A DNA stretch of 64,000 bases from CAVPHV01 sp963704825 (GTDB lineage Bacteria > Actinomycetota > Acidimicrobiia > Spongiisociales > UBA5794), in assembly GCA_963704825.1 (NCBI GenBank), contig CAVPHV010000003.1, forward strand, positions 310,001 to 374,000, in the 5' to 3' direction. This document shows, piece by piece, positions 1 through 9,067 of the stretch. The position numbers and the translations under genes are program-made. The notes below the pieces were generated by a model, which was not told the DNA's origin, did not search any database, and saw only the letters and a list, made by a program, of their open reading frames with translations. How positions within the stretch are numbered: the first letter of the stretch is position 1; the number at the start of each line of letters is the position of its first letter.

Positions 1-797
1 GTCGATGAAGAGGTCGGTGATCAGGCCCTCGTAGGCCGCGATCACGCCGGCGTTGCCGGGGGGAAGGCCGAGTCCGGCCATCACGCGGTCGGCGGGACCC
101 TTGAGCGCCTTGCCGCCGAACAGGGGGCTCATGGCGGCGGTACGCGGGTGAGCCGAGATGGCGTCACGGATGCCCTCGATGGCGAGGATGGGCCAGATAG
201 AGAGCGGCGGATTTGATGGCGCCACGATGACTAGGTCGGCCGCGGCGATGGCGTCGAGCACGCCGGCCGCCGGCCGGGCGGACGCGGCGCCGTCGTAGCG
301 CACGGCAGACACAGGGTCGCGATGGCCGCGCCCGACGAAGTAGTCCTGGAAGTCGAGCCAGGTTCCATCGGCGACGCGGACGCGGGTTCGGATCTCGTCA
401 TCGGAAGCGGGTAGCACCCCTGGGGTGACACCGAGCGATTGGGTGATCGCGGCCGTGACCTCGGACAAGACGACGCCGACGCGCAGCTGAGCGGTGCGCC
501 GCAAACAGAGCGCGAGATCTCGATCGCCCAGCCGAAATGAGGTATCGACTCCGAAACCGGCCAGCGCGTCCATCACGTTGAAGGTATCGCCGGCGACTCC
601 CCAACCCTGGGGCCCCTCGATGCCGGCCAGCGTGTACACAACGGTATCGAGGTCGGCGCAAACCCTTGTGCCGTATACATCTTCGTCGTCGCCCACGTTG
701 ACGACCACCGTCAGATCTGCGGGATTCATGACCCGTTGCAGGGCTCGTGCCAGGCGGGCGCCGCCGACGCCGCCGGACAGCAGAACGGTTCGGTCAT
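1..797 (-). CDS. cofD: 2-phospho-L-lactate transferase CofD/FbiA (3' end outside the window)
   Basis: CofD transfers the activated phospholactate-type moiety to the deazaflavin Fo in coenzyme F420 biosynthesis in the cytosol. The reading frame shows the family's N-terminal glycine-rich motif (LSGGVGGARLARAL), then DLTVVVNVGDD and DLDTVVYTLAG, and further on the APSNPPLS and SPLFGGKALKGPADR segments. The C-terminus lies beyond position 1. The start is a problem. The GGVGG frame has no ATG or GTG before a stop at 834-832; its first ATG (729) would delete the conserved motif. An ATG at 797 preceded by a -10-like GAGAAT is one base out of frame, so one base is probably missing near 785-797, or translation starts at a rare CTG (822). 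It is divergent from the glycosyltransferase gene. Family assignment is firm; the start is not. Confidence 0.85.
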
Positions 798-833
798 TGC
801 GGTAATTCTCTGTCGGTCCCAGAATGCACCCCT

Positions 834-3599
834 ATGTCGTCTCGTGCGGAGGACTCTCCGCCCGTTTCCATTGTTGCCGCCATCACGGTCGGCGACCCCG
901 CGGCGATCTCGAACACCCTGGCGGCCATCAGCGGCCAAGTGTACGAACCGGCGCGCGTTGTCGTCGTGGGCGGCGACACAGACGGCCGCCACGCCGCCGA
1001 CGAACGAGGTGCGGAGTGGTCGGCCTCGTTGAGCGCGCTCTTGGCGTCCCTCAGCGCCGATGTCAGCCACGTGTGGGTCTTGCGTGCCGGCAGCATTCCG
1101 CGACCCGATGCCCTCGATACTCTGATCGAGGGAGCCGAACGCACGGGATCGGCCGTGGCGGGCTCCAAGGTGCTGCAACTGGAGAACCATGAGGCGCTGA
1201 TTTCGGTCGGGATCGCAACGGATGTCTTTGATACTCCCTACCTCGGGCTCGACGACGACGAAATCGACGCCGGCCAGTACGACGTCGTACGCGACGTCGC
1301 AGCCGTATCCGGAGCTTCGATGCTGATTCGGCGTGACCTCGCCAAGGGCGTCGCCGGTCCGGATCCGCTCCTCCCGCGGCAGGCTGCCGCCATCGACCTG
1401 TGTCAGCGCGCCCGGCTACGCGGCGCCCGAGTTGTCGTGGTGCCCTCGTCCGAAGTGCTCTTTCCGCTCACGGCGACCGGGCCAACGCCCTGGCGCGAAG
1501 AGGCCGGCCGAATCAGGGCGATGCTCAAGGTCTACTCGTGGCTGACGTTGCTGTGGACCATCCCATTGGACTTCTTGATCGGCCTTCTACAGGCAATCGT
1601 CGCTCCCTTCCTTGGTCGGTGGACGTTCTTTGCGTGGATCAAATCCTGGCTCTGGAACATCTTTCACTTGCCTTCCACGCTGCGCGAGCGCTTTGCGGCC
1701 CGCAAGGGCCGGGTCGTCGGCGATGCCGAGTTGTTCCGCTACCAGCTACGAGGGTCGGCGACCCTGCGGAGCCTCGGCACCGAGGTCTCGACTCGACTGC
1801 GTAATCGGGTCGGCAGCGACGAGGCGCTGACCCTGGCAGCGCTGGGGCGCGATCTGCGTCAACCGGCCCTGGTCATCGGGTTGATATCGCTGGCGTTCAT
1901 CGGGCTCGCGACCCGCAGCATCTGGGCCGATGGACTCCCGGCAGTTGGCTACTCGCTTCCGCTGCCGGCGTCCGGTGGCGACACGCTTCGTGCCTACGCC
2001 GGAGGATGGAACCCGAGTGGGTTTGGCAGCGTCGAGGTGCTGCGACCCTTCTTGGCGGCTGCAGGTCTGATCCAGGTTGTGGTGTTCGACAATGCGCGCT
2101 GGGCATCGACGATCCTGATCACGGGTTCGATGGTGGCCGGCGTTTGGGGTACCAACCGGTTGCTGCGCACCTGGGGGATCGAGGCGGTGCCCGGGGTGCT
2201 CGCCGGCGCCGTGCTGGTGGCCGGTCCGGCGACCCGCGCCATCGCCCAGGACACCAACGTGCCGACCCTGGTCGCCGTTGGGCTTCTTCCGTGGGCGATC
2301 CGTGTCGCGGTGGCGCGTTGGCCGGAGACGAGGCGCAGGCAGATTGGAAGGGTTGCTGGTGCTGCCTGGGTCACGGCCATCGTCGCCGTGCTGTCGCCTC
2401 CGCTTGTCATCGTGCCGTTTGGCGTTGTTCTCGTTTGGGCCTTGTTGAATTTCCGGGAGGTTGCCGTCTGGCGGTCTGCTCTGGTCAGTGGCGTCGCCAC
2501 TCTCGTCGCGTTTGCGGCGCTGCTGCCGTGGGTCACCAACGCCGACTTGAATGCGCTACTCAACGCCGGTGAGGCCTTCTGGGATCCCGGGGTTGTGGTG
2601 GTGGGGGCCCTGGCCGTTGCCCTCGGCACGGTGCTGCTTGCGGCGCCATCTCGACTCTCGGACGTTGCCGCCTGGGGCGGCGTGCTTGGCGTGCTCGGTG
2701 CACTGGTGGCTCGCTCAGGCGATCTGGGTGGGGGGAGAGAGGTGGAGGGTCTCGGCCTTGCCGTGGTCGCCCTGGGATCCGCCGCCATCGTCGGTGCCAG
2801 CTTCGAAGCCGTTCGGCGGGTCGACGAGGTGACGGGATGGCGGCGGCTGATCATCGGACTCGGTTCCGTGGGCGCCGCGGTTGTGCTTGCGGCCACACTT
2901 TTTGTGGTGGCTCCGGGCCGCGCCGGACTTCCGGGAGACACCTTGACGCGTCAGGTCGGATTCACCGGCTTGTCGAGTGGCGATCCCGCAGCGTCCCGTA
3001 TCCTGCTCATTGGGCCTCAGGACAAGCTCCCCGGCGACTCGGCCACCATCCAGGGTGCCGGATATCGTGTCATCTCCGCCCCGATGCCGCCGCTCACCGA
3101 AGCATGGCTGCCGGCGCCAACGTCGGTCGACGCCGCCTTGGCCCTCGTGCTCGAGGACCTCATTTCTGGAGAGACGTTCCGGGCCGGTGAGGAATTGGCA
3201 CCCTTCGGGATCCGCTGGGTCATCTCCGTCGGCGAGACTCCACTCGAAGAGGTGTTCGACGGCCAACTCGACCTGATCCCACTGAGCACTCGTGAAGGGG
3301 TAGCGCTCACGATGGAAGAAATCGTGCCGGTGCGCGCCTTCACAGCCGATGGTGAGGCATGGGCGCGGTCGGGTACCGGCTACGTCGGGTCGGCCGGCGC
3401 AGGTACGGTCTTCGTGGCCGAGACGGCCAACGGTCGGTGGGGACCCGATTGGCAGCAATTCGAGTGGGGTAACCAACTCTCGACGGTCGACGGCCGAGTT
3501 GGTTTCGAGACGATTCCCTCGAGGCGCAATCAGGCCGCCGCCGCCGGGGTCCTTGTGCTGGTCTTGATCGGCGTGTCGTGGTGGGGGAGGCGGGGATGA
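834..3599 (+). CDS. Large GT2-family glycosyltransferase with multi-pass membrane C-terminal part
   Basis: The 921-residue product begins with a family 2 glycosyltransferase-like domain (about residues 1-230: VSIVAAITVGD near the N-terminus, then VWVLRAGSIPRPDAL and SGASMLIRRD). Several hydrophobic segments follow (from about 240 and again from about 360 to 720), then an extracytoplasmic-looking domain and a last TM before the C-terminal RRG. ATG 834 is chosen because it places the GT motif directly at the N-terminus; upstream in-frame codons back to 747 run into the cofD promoter region. The stop overlaps the start of the DUF5719 gene (ATGA), so the two are probably co-transcribed. In related actinobacteria this gene type sits beside cofD and a DUF5719 gene. 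The sugar donor and acceptor are not known; a role in envelope polysaccharide is inferred. Confidence 0.8.
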   Translation: MSSRAEDSPPVSIVAAITVGDPAAISNTLAAISGQVYEPARVVVVGGDTDGRHAADERGAEWSASLSALLASLSADVSHVWVLRAGSIPRPDALDTLIEGAERTGSAVAGSKVLQLENHEALISVGIATDVFDTPYLGLDDDEIDAGQYDVVRDVAAVSGASMLIRRDLAKGVAGPDPLLPRQAAAIDLCQRARLRGARVVVVPSSEVLFPLTATGPTPWREEAGRIRAMLKVYSWLTLLWTIPLDFLIGLLQAIVAPFLGRWTFFAWIKSWLWNIFHLPSTLRERFAARKGRVVGDAELFRYQLRGSATLRSLGTEVSTRLRNRVGSDEALTLAALGRDLRQPALVIGLISLAFIGLATRSIWADGLPAVGYSLPLPASGGDTLRAYAGGWNPSGFGSVEVLRPFLAAAGLIQVVVFDNARWASTILITGSMVAGVWGTNRLLRTWGIEAVPGVLAGAVLVAGPATRAIAQDTNVPTLVAVGLLPWAIRVAVARWPETRRRQIGRVAGAAWVTAIVAVLSPPLVIVPFGVVLVWALLNFREVAVWRSALVSGVATLVAFAALLPWVTNADLNALLNAGEAFWDPGVVVVGALAVALGTVLLAAPSRLSDVAAWGGVLGVLGALVARSGDLGGGREVEGLGLAVVALGSAAIVGASFEAVRRVDEVTGWRRLIIGLGSVGAAVVLAATLFVVAPGRAGLPGDTLTRQVGFTGLSSGDPAASRILLIGPQDKLPGDSATIQGAGYRVISAPMPPLTEAWLPAPTSVDAALALVLEDLISGETFRAGEELAPFGIRWVISVGETPLEEVFDGQLDLIPLSTREGVALTMEEIVPVRAFTADGEAWARSGTGYVGSAGAGTVFVAETANGRWGPDWQQFEWGNQLSTVDGRVGFETIPSRRNQAAAAGVLVLVLIGVSWWGRRG

Positions 3600-5014
3600 A
3601 ACGAATGGTTCTCGCCACCGTGATCCTGGTGATCTCGTTCGCGGCCATCGCGCTCCCCGAGCCTGCGCCTGCCCCGGGTCCGACATTTTCGGGCGCGGTT
3701 GAGGCGGCGGCTTCCGCCTCGGCCAGCAGCAGCGTGTGGTACTGCCCATGGGTGGACGCCGGGGCGGAGAGGGATGCCGCAATCCTCATGGCGGCCACCG
3801 TTGATGTTGATGCGTTGGTGACCCTGCCCAGTCCCATCAACGACGAGGAGCCCGACGAGGACACGCGGGCGATTTCTGGGCCGGGCGCCCAGATCCTCGA
3901 CGTCGGCGATCTCGTTCGGCGGGGTGCCGCCCCCGGTTTCGTCGAGTACTCGGACGGGCCGGCCGCAACCGGGACATGGGTGAGCGGCGACCAGCTGTTG
4001 TCCGGCGACCGCTGCACGGCGGCGGTTTCGAAGCTCTGGCACCTCCCCGGCCTCACCACGCGCCAGGGTCGCGAGGTCACATTGCGACTCTTCAATCCGT
4101 TCCTGCCTTTGGCCAAGGTGTCGGTCGGGGGCAGCACCGAGTTCGGAGCTCTGCCACTACCCGAGCTGGCAACCGTCGACGTCCCGCCCCGTGGCTGGGT
4201 CGACATCGATCTGAATCCGCTGATCCCATTCTTCGACGACCTCACCTTGTTTGTCACGACTGAGGAGGGTCTCGTGATCCCCACGGTCACGTTGTTTGGT
4301 GATGGCGATGAAGCCAATCTGCCGGCCAGTGGTCTTTCCACGACATGGGAGTTCCCGGTGGTGAGCGTCGATACCTTGACGCCGACGCTGATGATCTCAA
4401 ACCCCGGCCCGGCAACGGCTACCGTCACACTCGACGTTTTCACGACTGCGGGGGCTATTCCGGACGCGGCGAGCTTCGAAGTCGGCCCAGATTCCCCGCT
4501 GCGGGTTGCCCTCGACGAGATTGTCGATGGCAAGTTCGGGCTTCGTCTCACCTCTACCGGCCCGGTCAGCGCCGCAGTTGTCGCTGAGGACGTTCTCAGC
4601 GACGTCAGCGAGGCCGACGACGCCGCCGACGGCGACGGTGCCGGCGGCGACGGGACCGACGGGGCTCCCGCTGAGGCGATCGTCGACCGGATCGCCGCGA
4701 CCGTTGGTGCTGCTTTTGCCTCCTCACGGTGGCTCTTGCCCGGTGCAGGCACCGTCCCCGATGCAGCATCTTCGTTGTGGATCCTCAACACGGACCCTGA
4801 ACCGGCCACCGTGACCATCCAGCCGTTGGGGATCGGTTCGCTGCCGGCAGACAAGGTGATTGTCCCCCCCGGGACAGTCCTGGAGGTGCCGCTCGCCGAG
4901 AACGTCCAGATCAGTGGGTATCTCCTCGACGCGTCGATCCCGGTCACGGCCGCCTGGAGCGCGGTGCGGCCGAACAGTGTCGCGTTCTTCGCCGGCACCG
5001 CCCTCGATGCCTGA
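3596..5014 (+). CDS. Secreted DUF5719-family protein
   Basis: The protein has 472 residues with an N-terminal signal/anchor (MKRMVLATVILVISFAAIALP) and a Thr/Val/Pro-rich beta-type exported body with repeated stretches such as TVTLDVFTT and ATVTIQPLG; there is no catalytic signature. ATG 3596 is preferred over the in-frame GTG 3578 because GGGGGAGG lies just upstream and the ATG forms an ATGA overlap with the previous stop. A low-complexity Asp/Gly/Ala segment (about residues 340-360) interrupts the body. DUF5719 proteins are typically encoded next to this GT2 in actinobacteria, so the pair probably works together at the cell surface. Biochemical function is unknown. Confidence 0.7.
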   Translation: MKRMVLATVILVISFAAIALPEPAPAPGPTFSGAVEAAASASASSSVWYCPWVDAGAERDAAILMAATVDVDALVTLPSPINDEEPDEDTRAISGPGAQILDVGDLVRRGAAPGFVEYSDGPAATGTWVSGDQLLSGDRCTAAVSKLWHLPGLTTRQGREVTLRLFNPFLPLAKVSVGGSTEFGALPLPELATVDVPPRGWVDIDLNPLIPFFDDLTLFVTTEEGLVIPTVTLFGDGDEANLPASGLSTTWEFPVVSVDTLTPTLMISNPGPATATVTLDVFTTAGAIPDAASFEVGPDSPLRVALDEIVDGKFGLRLTSTGPVSAAVVAEDVLSDVSEADDAADGDGAGGDGTDGAPAEAIVDRIAATVGAAFASSRWLLPGAGTVPDAASSLWILNTDPEPATVTIQPLGIGSLPADKVIVPPGTVLEVPLAENVQISGYLLDASIPVTAAWSAVRPNSVAFFAGTALDA

Positions 5015-5399
5015 GACCCTGCTCCGGGTGGGAGTTGTCGCCGCCGTCGCGGTGGCCGCCTTGGCGATCGGTTACCTGCTGCGGCGCGGGCAATGGTCGA
5101 GCCATCCCCCGATCGATGTGTCGGAACTGGCGCTACCTGCCGGGATCGTCGTATTCACCTCGACCGAGTGCGCCAACTGCAAGAAGGTGCTGGCGACGCT
5201 GCGCCGCCTCGACGTGCCATTGCGCGAGGTCACCCATGAACTCGAGCCGGCATCGTTCGAAGCTGCCGGCATTGAAGCAGTGCCGTTGACGGTGGTCGTC
5301 GACGGCCAGGGGACGGTTGTTGCGCAGCTGCCCGGCGTGGTGAGCGCGCGAAGAGTGAAACGCTCTCTGCGTAGCGCAGGGCTCGTGGCAGCGGCATGA
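5007..5399 (+). CDS. Membrane-anchored thioredoxin-fold protein with CANC motif
   Basis: This 130-residue protein has an N-terminal transmembrane helix (LLRVGVVAAVAVAALAIGYLL) and then a short thioredoxin-like fold: strand GIVVFTS, the redox motif ECANCKK, and the loop EAVPLTVVVDGQG, which carries the cis-Pro position typical of thioredoxins. The start ATG 5007 overlaps the preceding gene by 8 nt, so it belongs to the same operon as the GT2 and DUF5719 genes. It is probably an extracytoplasmic thiol-disulfide protein; glutaredoxin-like activity cannot be separated from this by sequence. The Asn inside the CxxC is unusual. Confidence 0.7.
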   Translation: MPETLLRVGVVAAVAVAALAIGYLLRRGQWSSHPPIDVSELALPAGIVVFTSTECANCKKVLATLRRLDVPLREVTHELEPASFEAAGIEAVPLTVVVDGQGTVVAQLPGVVSARRVKRSLRSAGLVAAA

Positions 5400-5449
5400 C
5401 GAGATGCCAGGATCGGGCGAAGGTCCTTTGCCTATTCCCGGAACGTGCC

Positions 5450-5455
5450 TAGCTT
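5450..5455 (+). promoter_or_regulatory. -10 box (TAGCTT) for DUF3499 gene, leaderless
   Basis: TAGCTT lies 8 nt before the ATG at 5464. This spacing puts the transcript start at or next to the start codon. No Shine-Dalgarno sequence is seen before the ATG. Confidence 0.4.
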
Positions 5456-5463
5456 CTCAGCCT

Positions 5464-5691
5464 ATGGGAATTCACTGTTGCCGATGTAGCGGAGCCGCCG
5501 GGGCCGTCCTCGGGTTCGATTATGGAGCTCGCGAAGTGTGGCTCGGCGACCTCGCCGGAGAACTCGAGATCGGCGCCGACTACGCGTTGTGCGATAGTCA
5601 CGCCGATCGGATGACCGCTCCGGTCGGTTGGTTGCTCACCGACAACCGCAGCCGGATGCGCCCGATGTTCGTCGTACCGGACGTGGCGTGA
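5464..5691 (+). CDS. DUF3499 family protein
   Basis: The 75-residue protein matches the actinobacterial DUF3499 pattern: an N-terminal CCRC pair, an AxxVLGFDYGAREVWLGDLAG-type strand region, then YALCDSHADRMTAPVGW near the C-terminus. The two Cys pairs or Cys-His suggest a zinc-binding mini domain. It is shorter than most family members (about 100-130 residues), lacking the usual C-terminal tail. ATG 5464 is chosen because the Cys pair lies directly after it. It lies between the envelope genes and manB, as in other actinobacteria. Function unknown. Confidence 0.8.
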   Translation: MGIHCCRCSGAAGAVLGFDYGAREVWLGDLAGELEIGADYALCDSHADRMTAPVGWLLTDNRSRMRPMFVVPDVA

Positions 5692-5694
5692 CCG

Positions 5695-5979
5695 ATGCCG
5701 ATTGATCGTGACCTGCTCGAAGCGATCCGGGAGATGGATGAGCACGAGCTCCGCCGTGTCCTGATCCTGGCCAAGGCTCGCCTGGAGCAGCGGGGGATTG
5801 CCTTCCCCGGCGTTGTGCCCGACGTCAAGCTCCGCCAGCAGTCGGTCAAGTGTGGCAAGGCGAACTGCACCCGCTGTCCCCACGGGCCGTATTGGTATGC
5901 GTACTGGTGGGAAGACGGCAAACGCCGCTCCCGGTACGTTGGGAAATTGGACGATCTTCCCGAATTGGGCGTTGGCTGA
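5695..5979 (+). CDS. Small Cys-rich protein, DUF6788-like
   Basis: The 94-residue protein has a charged helical N-terminus (LLEAIREMDEHELRRVLILAKARLEQ) and a C-terminal module KCGKANCTRCPHGPYWYAYWWEDGKRRSRYVGK. That module (CGK-x2-C-x-C, HGPYWY, YVGK) is the hallmark of DUF6788-type proteins, often found in mobile-element contexts and likely zinc-binding. The start at 5695 is only 3 nt after the DUF3499 stop, so the two are probably translated together. Function is unknown; nucleic-acid binding is a guess from the basic, zinc-ribbon-like end. Confidence 0.6.
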   Translation: MPIDRDLLEAIREMDEHELRRVLILAKARLEQRGIAFPGVVPDVKLRQQSVKCGKANCTRCPHGPYWYAYWWEDGKRRSRYVGKLDDLPELGVG

Positions 5980-6039
5980 GCCGGGCGCGGATCGTGGTGC
6001 TTGCGCGACTTTTTTGTAGTCGATCCGGCGTTTCCCCGC

Positions 6040-6045
6040 TACGAT
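6040..6045 (+). promoter_or_regulatory. -10 box (TACGAT), leaderless
   Basis: TACGAT sits 9 nt upstream of ATG 6055, giving a transcript start only 2-4 nt from the start codon. No Shine-Dalgarno sequence is present. Confidence 0.5.
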
Positions 6046-6054
6046 GGGGCCTCC

Positions 6055-6258
6055 ATGGGTAGGAACGTTTCAACAGAGCCGCTTCTTTGCGACCGCTGCG
6101 GTGCCGCGTCCGTGATTCAGATCGAACTGACCCTGCCGGACGGCACCGAGGTCGATTTCTGTTCATGTCATCGCTGTGAAAGTCGCTGGTGGAACCAGGA
6201 CGGCGAGGCGCTCGCACTCGACACCGTGCTGGAGATGGCGCGACGGCCTCGGTCCTGA
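6055..6258 (+). CDS. Small zinc-ribbon protein of unknown function
   Basis: The 67-residue protein has two Cys knuckles: LLCDRCGAAS near the N-terminus and FCSCHRCESRWW in the middle, with a beta pair between them (VIQIELTLPDGTEV) and a short helix at the end. This is a zinc-ribbon layout. ATG 6055 is preferred to upstream in-frame codons because of the -10 box 9 nt before it. It could be a small transcription-associated or RNA-binding protein; nothing in the sequence decides between these. Confidence 0.55.
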   Translation: MGRNVSTEPLLCDRCGAASVIQIELTLPDGTEVDFCSCHRCESRWWNQDGEALALDTVLEMARRPRS

Positions 6259-6333
6259 GGCCAAACCGTTCCTCTTGTTCGGCGTGTCGGTGATGAGTGC
6301 CCGGTGGTAGTCACCAGAAATCCCGGTCACGGC

Positions 6334-6339
6334 TACGCT
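6334..6339 (+). promoter_or_regulatory. -10 box (TACGCT), leaderless
   Basis: TACGCT is 8 nt upstream of GTG 6348. This supports the GTG as start of the large membrane protein gene. Confidence 0.5.
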
Positions 6340-6347
6340 CTGGTCCC

Positions 6348-8594
6348 GTGACCACCCCGTCGCCCCCCAACTCCCCGGAGATCGATCACGCGCCGCCCCC
6401 GGAGCAAGGCCGCGACTCAGTGTCGCGCTGGATCGCGGTGGCGGCCGTTGGAATCCCGACCCTCATCATCTTGATCCTGATGCTGGGCTTCCTTCAGCCC
6501 GGCACCACCGCCATCGACTCGTTCCCGTACCTCAATTTCGAGTTCCGATCACCCACACTGTTGTTGGCGAACACCCCGACCGGTGGCGACATGGGGGCCC
6601 ATGTCCTCCTGCCACAAATCCTCAAGGAGGACCTGCTGCCGTCCGGCCAGATCCTCGGCTTCAGCTCGTCGTGGTACGCCGGGTTCCCGGTCCTCTACTT
6701 CTACTTCCCGTTGCCCGCCATCATCACCGTCCTACTGGATGTGCTGCTCCCATACGGCGTCGCTTTCAAGCTGACCACCATCATCGGACTGCTGATGCTT
6801 CCCGCCTCGTGCTACTTCTTCGTGCGCAGTCTCGGGTTTGCCCGGGTGGTGGCGTCGATGGCGGCCGTTACCGGCTCGATGTTCGTGTTCATGGAGAGCT
6901 TCTCGATCTTCGGAGGGAACATCAAGTCCACCCTCGCCGGCGAGTTCTCCTTCTCGCTTTCGCTGGCGCTGTCATTGATCTACCTGGGACTGGTCGTGCG
7001 CGACACCCGTGAGCGACGTCGGTTCAGCCCGCTGGCCGCGGTCGTTTTGGCTCTGGCCGCACTCAGCCACATCGTGACGACGATCGTCGTTGTGGTCGCA
7101 GCCTTACCGCTGTTGCTGCGTCGCGGTGGGCCGCGCGTGGTGTTGTCGTCGTGGGGCCTGGGTTTCGCCCTTTCCGCCTTCTGGGCCCTGCCGCTGGCGG
7201 TCCGTACCTTCGACGGGCTGACGACCGACATGGGATGGTCCCCGGTCAAAGGACTCCTCGGGGAGAGTTCGTCCCCCGGGATTGTCTCGACCCCATTTCC
7301 GGACGAGTTCATTCCGATCGTGGTCCTTGCCCTGCTTGGAGCGGTGTGGTCGTTACTGCGGCGCGAGGACGTCTCGGTCCTGCTCACGATGACCATCATC
7401 TCCCTCTTCGGGTATCTCTTCCTTCCGGTGATCGGCATCACCAAGCTCTACAACGCCCGCCTTCTGCCGTATTGGTTCCTTGGTGGTTTCCTGTTCGCAG
7501 GCATTGCCATCGGCCTTGGGGTGATGACGTTGTCTCGGGTGTTTCCCCAGCGCCGCCAAAACCTCATCGCAGGTTCGGCTCTGGCGGTTCTCGTGTTGGT
7601 CAACGTCATCGTGTTCGGCGTCCACGACCTGCCCGGCTGGGTCAGTTGGAACTACACCGGCTACGAGGGCAAGGAGCCGTATCCGGAGTACCGCGCCCTG
7701 CTCGAGTCCGTTGATGAGTTGCCGCCGGGCCGGATCATGTGGGAGATCAACTCGGACCAGAATCGGTACGGCACCCCGATGGCGCTCATGCTCATTCCCT
7801 ATTGGAGCGACGACCATCAGTCGATGGAGGGCGTCTTCTTCGAGTCCTCGGTGACGACCCCGTTCCATTTCCTCAACGGCTCAGAGGTCAGCCGCAGCCC
7901 ATCGAACCCGGTGCGCGGCCTGAACTATCGGGGCATGGACTTCGAGCGGGCGGTCGAGCACCTCGAGCTGTACAACGTCCAGCACTACATCAGCTTCACG
8001 GAGGAGGCTCGCGACGCCGCCGTCGCGGCAGGTCTGCCGGTGCTGGCGGAGCCGTCACCTTGGACGGTATTCGATTTGCGGCAGAGCGAGGCGGTCGTCC
8101 CGTTGGCGTACGAGCCGGTGGTGTATGACGGCGATGAGCAGTTCCTCGACGTCGCCCTCGAGTGGTACGACGACATCGACGGCCTCGATCGGTTTGTGGC
8201 CTTGGACGGCCCCGAGGATTGGCGGCGGGTCGCGGAGCTCGCGGCCAGATTCACCACGCCGCCGTATGACACGGCCGGCGCCAACGTGTCGGACATCGTC
8301 ATCGAAGACCAGCGGATCACGTTCTCAACGACCGCGCTCGGCGTTCCGCATCTGGTGAAAGTGTCGTACTTCCCGAACTGGGAGGTGGTGTCCGGTGGCG
8401 AAGGTCCCTATCCGGTCACACCATCTCTGATGCTGGTCGTGCCCACCGAGGAGGACGTCGTCCTCGAGTTCCGGGCGACACCGGTCGAGAATATCGGGAC
8501 GGTACTCACGCTTGCCGGGCTCGGTTTCATCGCCGTGTGGTGGGTACTGCGGAAAATGCGGCGCAACCAGGCCGCCCAGGAGCAAACCACGTGA
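6348..8594 (+). CDS. Large integral membrane protein, YfhO / 6-PTPS-related type
   Basis: The 748-residue product has a Pro-rich cytoplasmic N-terminus, a first TM (WIAVAAVGIPTLIILILMLGFL), then a GT-C-like first loop with a GGDMGAHVLLPQIL segment, about ten more TM helices (to about residue 450), and a large extracytoplasmic domain ending with a final TM and a basic tail. This layout matches membrane proteins annotated as 6-pyruvoyl-tetrahydropterin synthase-related or YfhO-like, which resemble GT-C glycosyltransferases. GTG 6348 is chosen for its -10 box. It overlaps gtrA by 4 nt (GTGA), so both are probably made together and may modify a lipid-linked sugar. The enzymatic role is inferred. 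Confidence 0.7.
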   Translation: MTTPSPPNSPEIDHAPPPEQGRDSVSRWIAVAAVGIPTLIILILMLGFLQPGTTAIDSFPYLNFEFRSPTLLLANTPTGGDMGAHVLLPQILKEDLLPSGQILGFSSSWYAGFPVLYFYFPLPAIITVLLDVLLPYGVAFKLTTIIGLLMLPASCYFFVRSLGFARVVASMAAVTGSMFVFMESFSIFGGNIKSTLAGEFSFSLSLALSLIYLGLVVRDTRERRRFSPLAAVVLALAALSHIVTTIVVVVAALPLLLRRGGPRVVLSSWGLGFALSAFWALPLAVRTFDGLTTDMGWSPVKGLLGESSSPGIVSTPFPDEFIPIVVLALLGAVWSLLRREDVSVLLTMTIISLFGYLFLPVIGITKLYNARLLPYWFLGGFLFAGIAIGLGVMTLSRVFPQRRQNLIAGSALAVLVLVNVIVFGVHDLPGWVSWNYTGYEGKEPYPEYRALLESVDELPPGRIMWEINSDQNRYGTPMALMLIPYWSDDHQSMEGVFFESSVTTPFHFLNGSEVSRSPSNPVRGLNYRGMDFERAVEHLELYNVQHYISFTEEARDAAVAAGLPVLAEPSPWTVFDLRQSEAVVPLAYEPVVYDGDEQFLDVALEWYDDIDGLDRFVALDGPEDWRRVAELAARFTTPPYDTAGANVSDIVIEDQRITFSTTALGVPHLVKVSYFPNWEVVSGGEGPYPVTPSLMLVVPTEEDVVLEFRATPVENIGTVLTLAGLGFIAVWWVLRKMRRNQAAQEQTT

Positions 8595-9067
8595 ATTCAT
8601 ATCTCAAGACGTTCCTCAACCGTGAGTCGGCAAACCAGTTCATCAAAGTCGGCGCGATCGGCTTGCTGAACACCGTGGTCGACTTCTCGTTGTTCAACAT
8701 GCTGCGAGTCGGGGGAGTCCCCCGCAACTGGGCGATCACGGTGGCGTTTGCCGTGGCAACGTTTGTCTCCTACCTGCTGAATCGGCGCTGGTCCTTCCAG
8801 CTGACCGATGGGAGGGTCTCGCTGCGCGAGACGATCAACTTCTACGCGATCAACGTCGTCGCCTGGTTGGTCACGATCGGAATCGTTCAGATCGGCGAAT
8901 GGCTCTTCGGTCCGCTCAGCCTGCTCGGCGAGAATGTGGCCAAGTTCGCCGCGGTGGTTGTCATCCTGATCCCCAAGTTCGCCGGCTATCGCGACATCGT
9001 GTTCCGCAAGGCGCTGACCGCGGACGGCCGCGACCCCGTGGCCAGCCCCGCCGTCGACGACACCTAA
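8591..9067 (+). CDS. GtrA family membrane protein
   Basis: The 158-residue protein has four hydrophobic helices and the GtrA hallmarks: FIKVGAIGLLNTVVDFSLFNML at the start, YLLNRRWSF in the second loop, and a final KFAGYRDIVF-type end. GtrA proteins are thought to flip polyprenyl-phosphate-linked sugars across the membrane. The GTG start overlaps the preceding stop. The polyprenyl-phosphate glycosyltransferase that would supply its substrate lies immediately downstream in convergent orientation with overlapping stop codons, so the three genes probably form one envelope-glycosylation unit. Confidence 0.85.
   Translation: MNSYLKTFLNRESANQFIKVGAIGLLNTVVDFSLFNMLRVGGVPRNWAITVAFAVATFVSYLLNRRWSFQLTDGRVSLRETINFYAINVVAWLVTIGIVQIGEWLFGPLSLLGENVAKFAAVVVILIPKFAGYRDIVFRKALTADGRDPVASPAVDDT

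Noticed and set aside
1994..2941. Minus-strand frame of 315 codons
   Set aside because: Low-complexity shadow of the GT2 membrane protein gene.
3340..4998. Long minus-strand open frame of 552 codons opposite the GT2 and DUF5719 genes
   Set aside because: Ser/Pro/Arg-rich, no family features; shadow of high-GC coding sequence.
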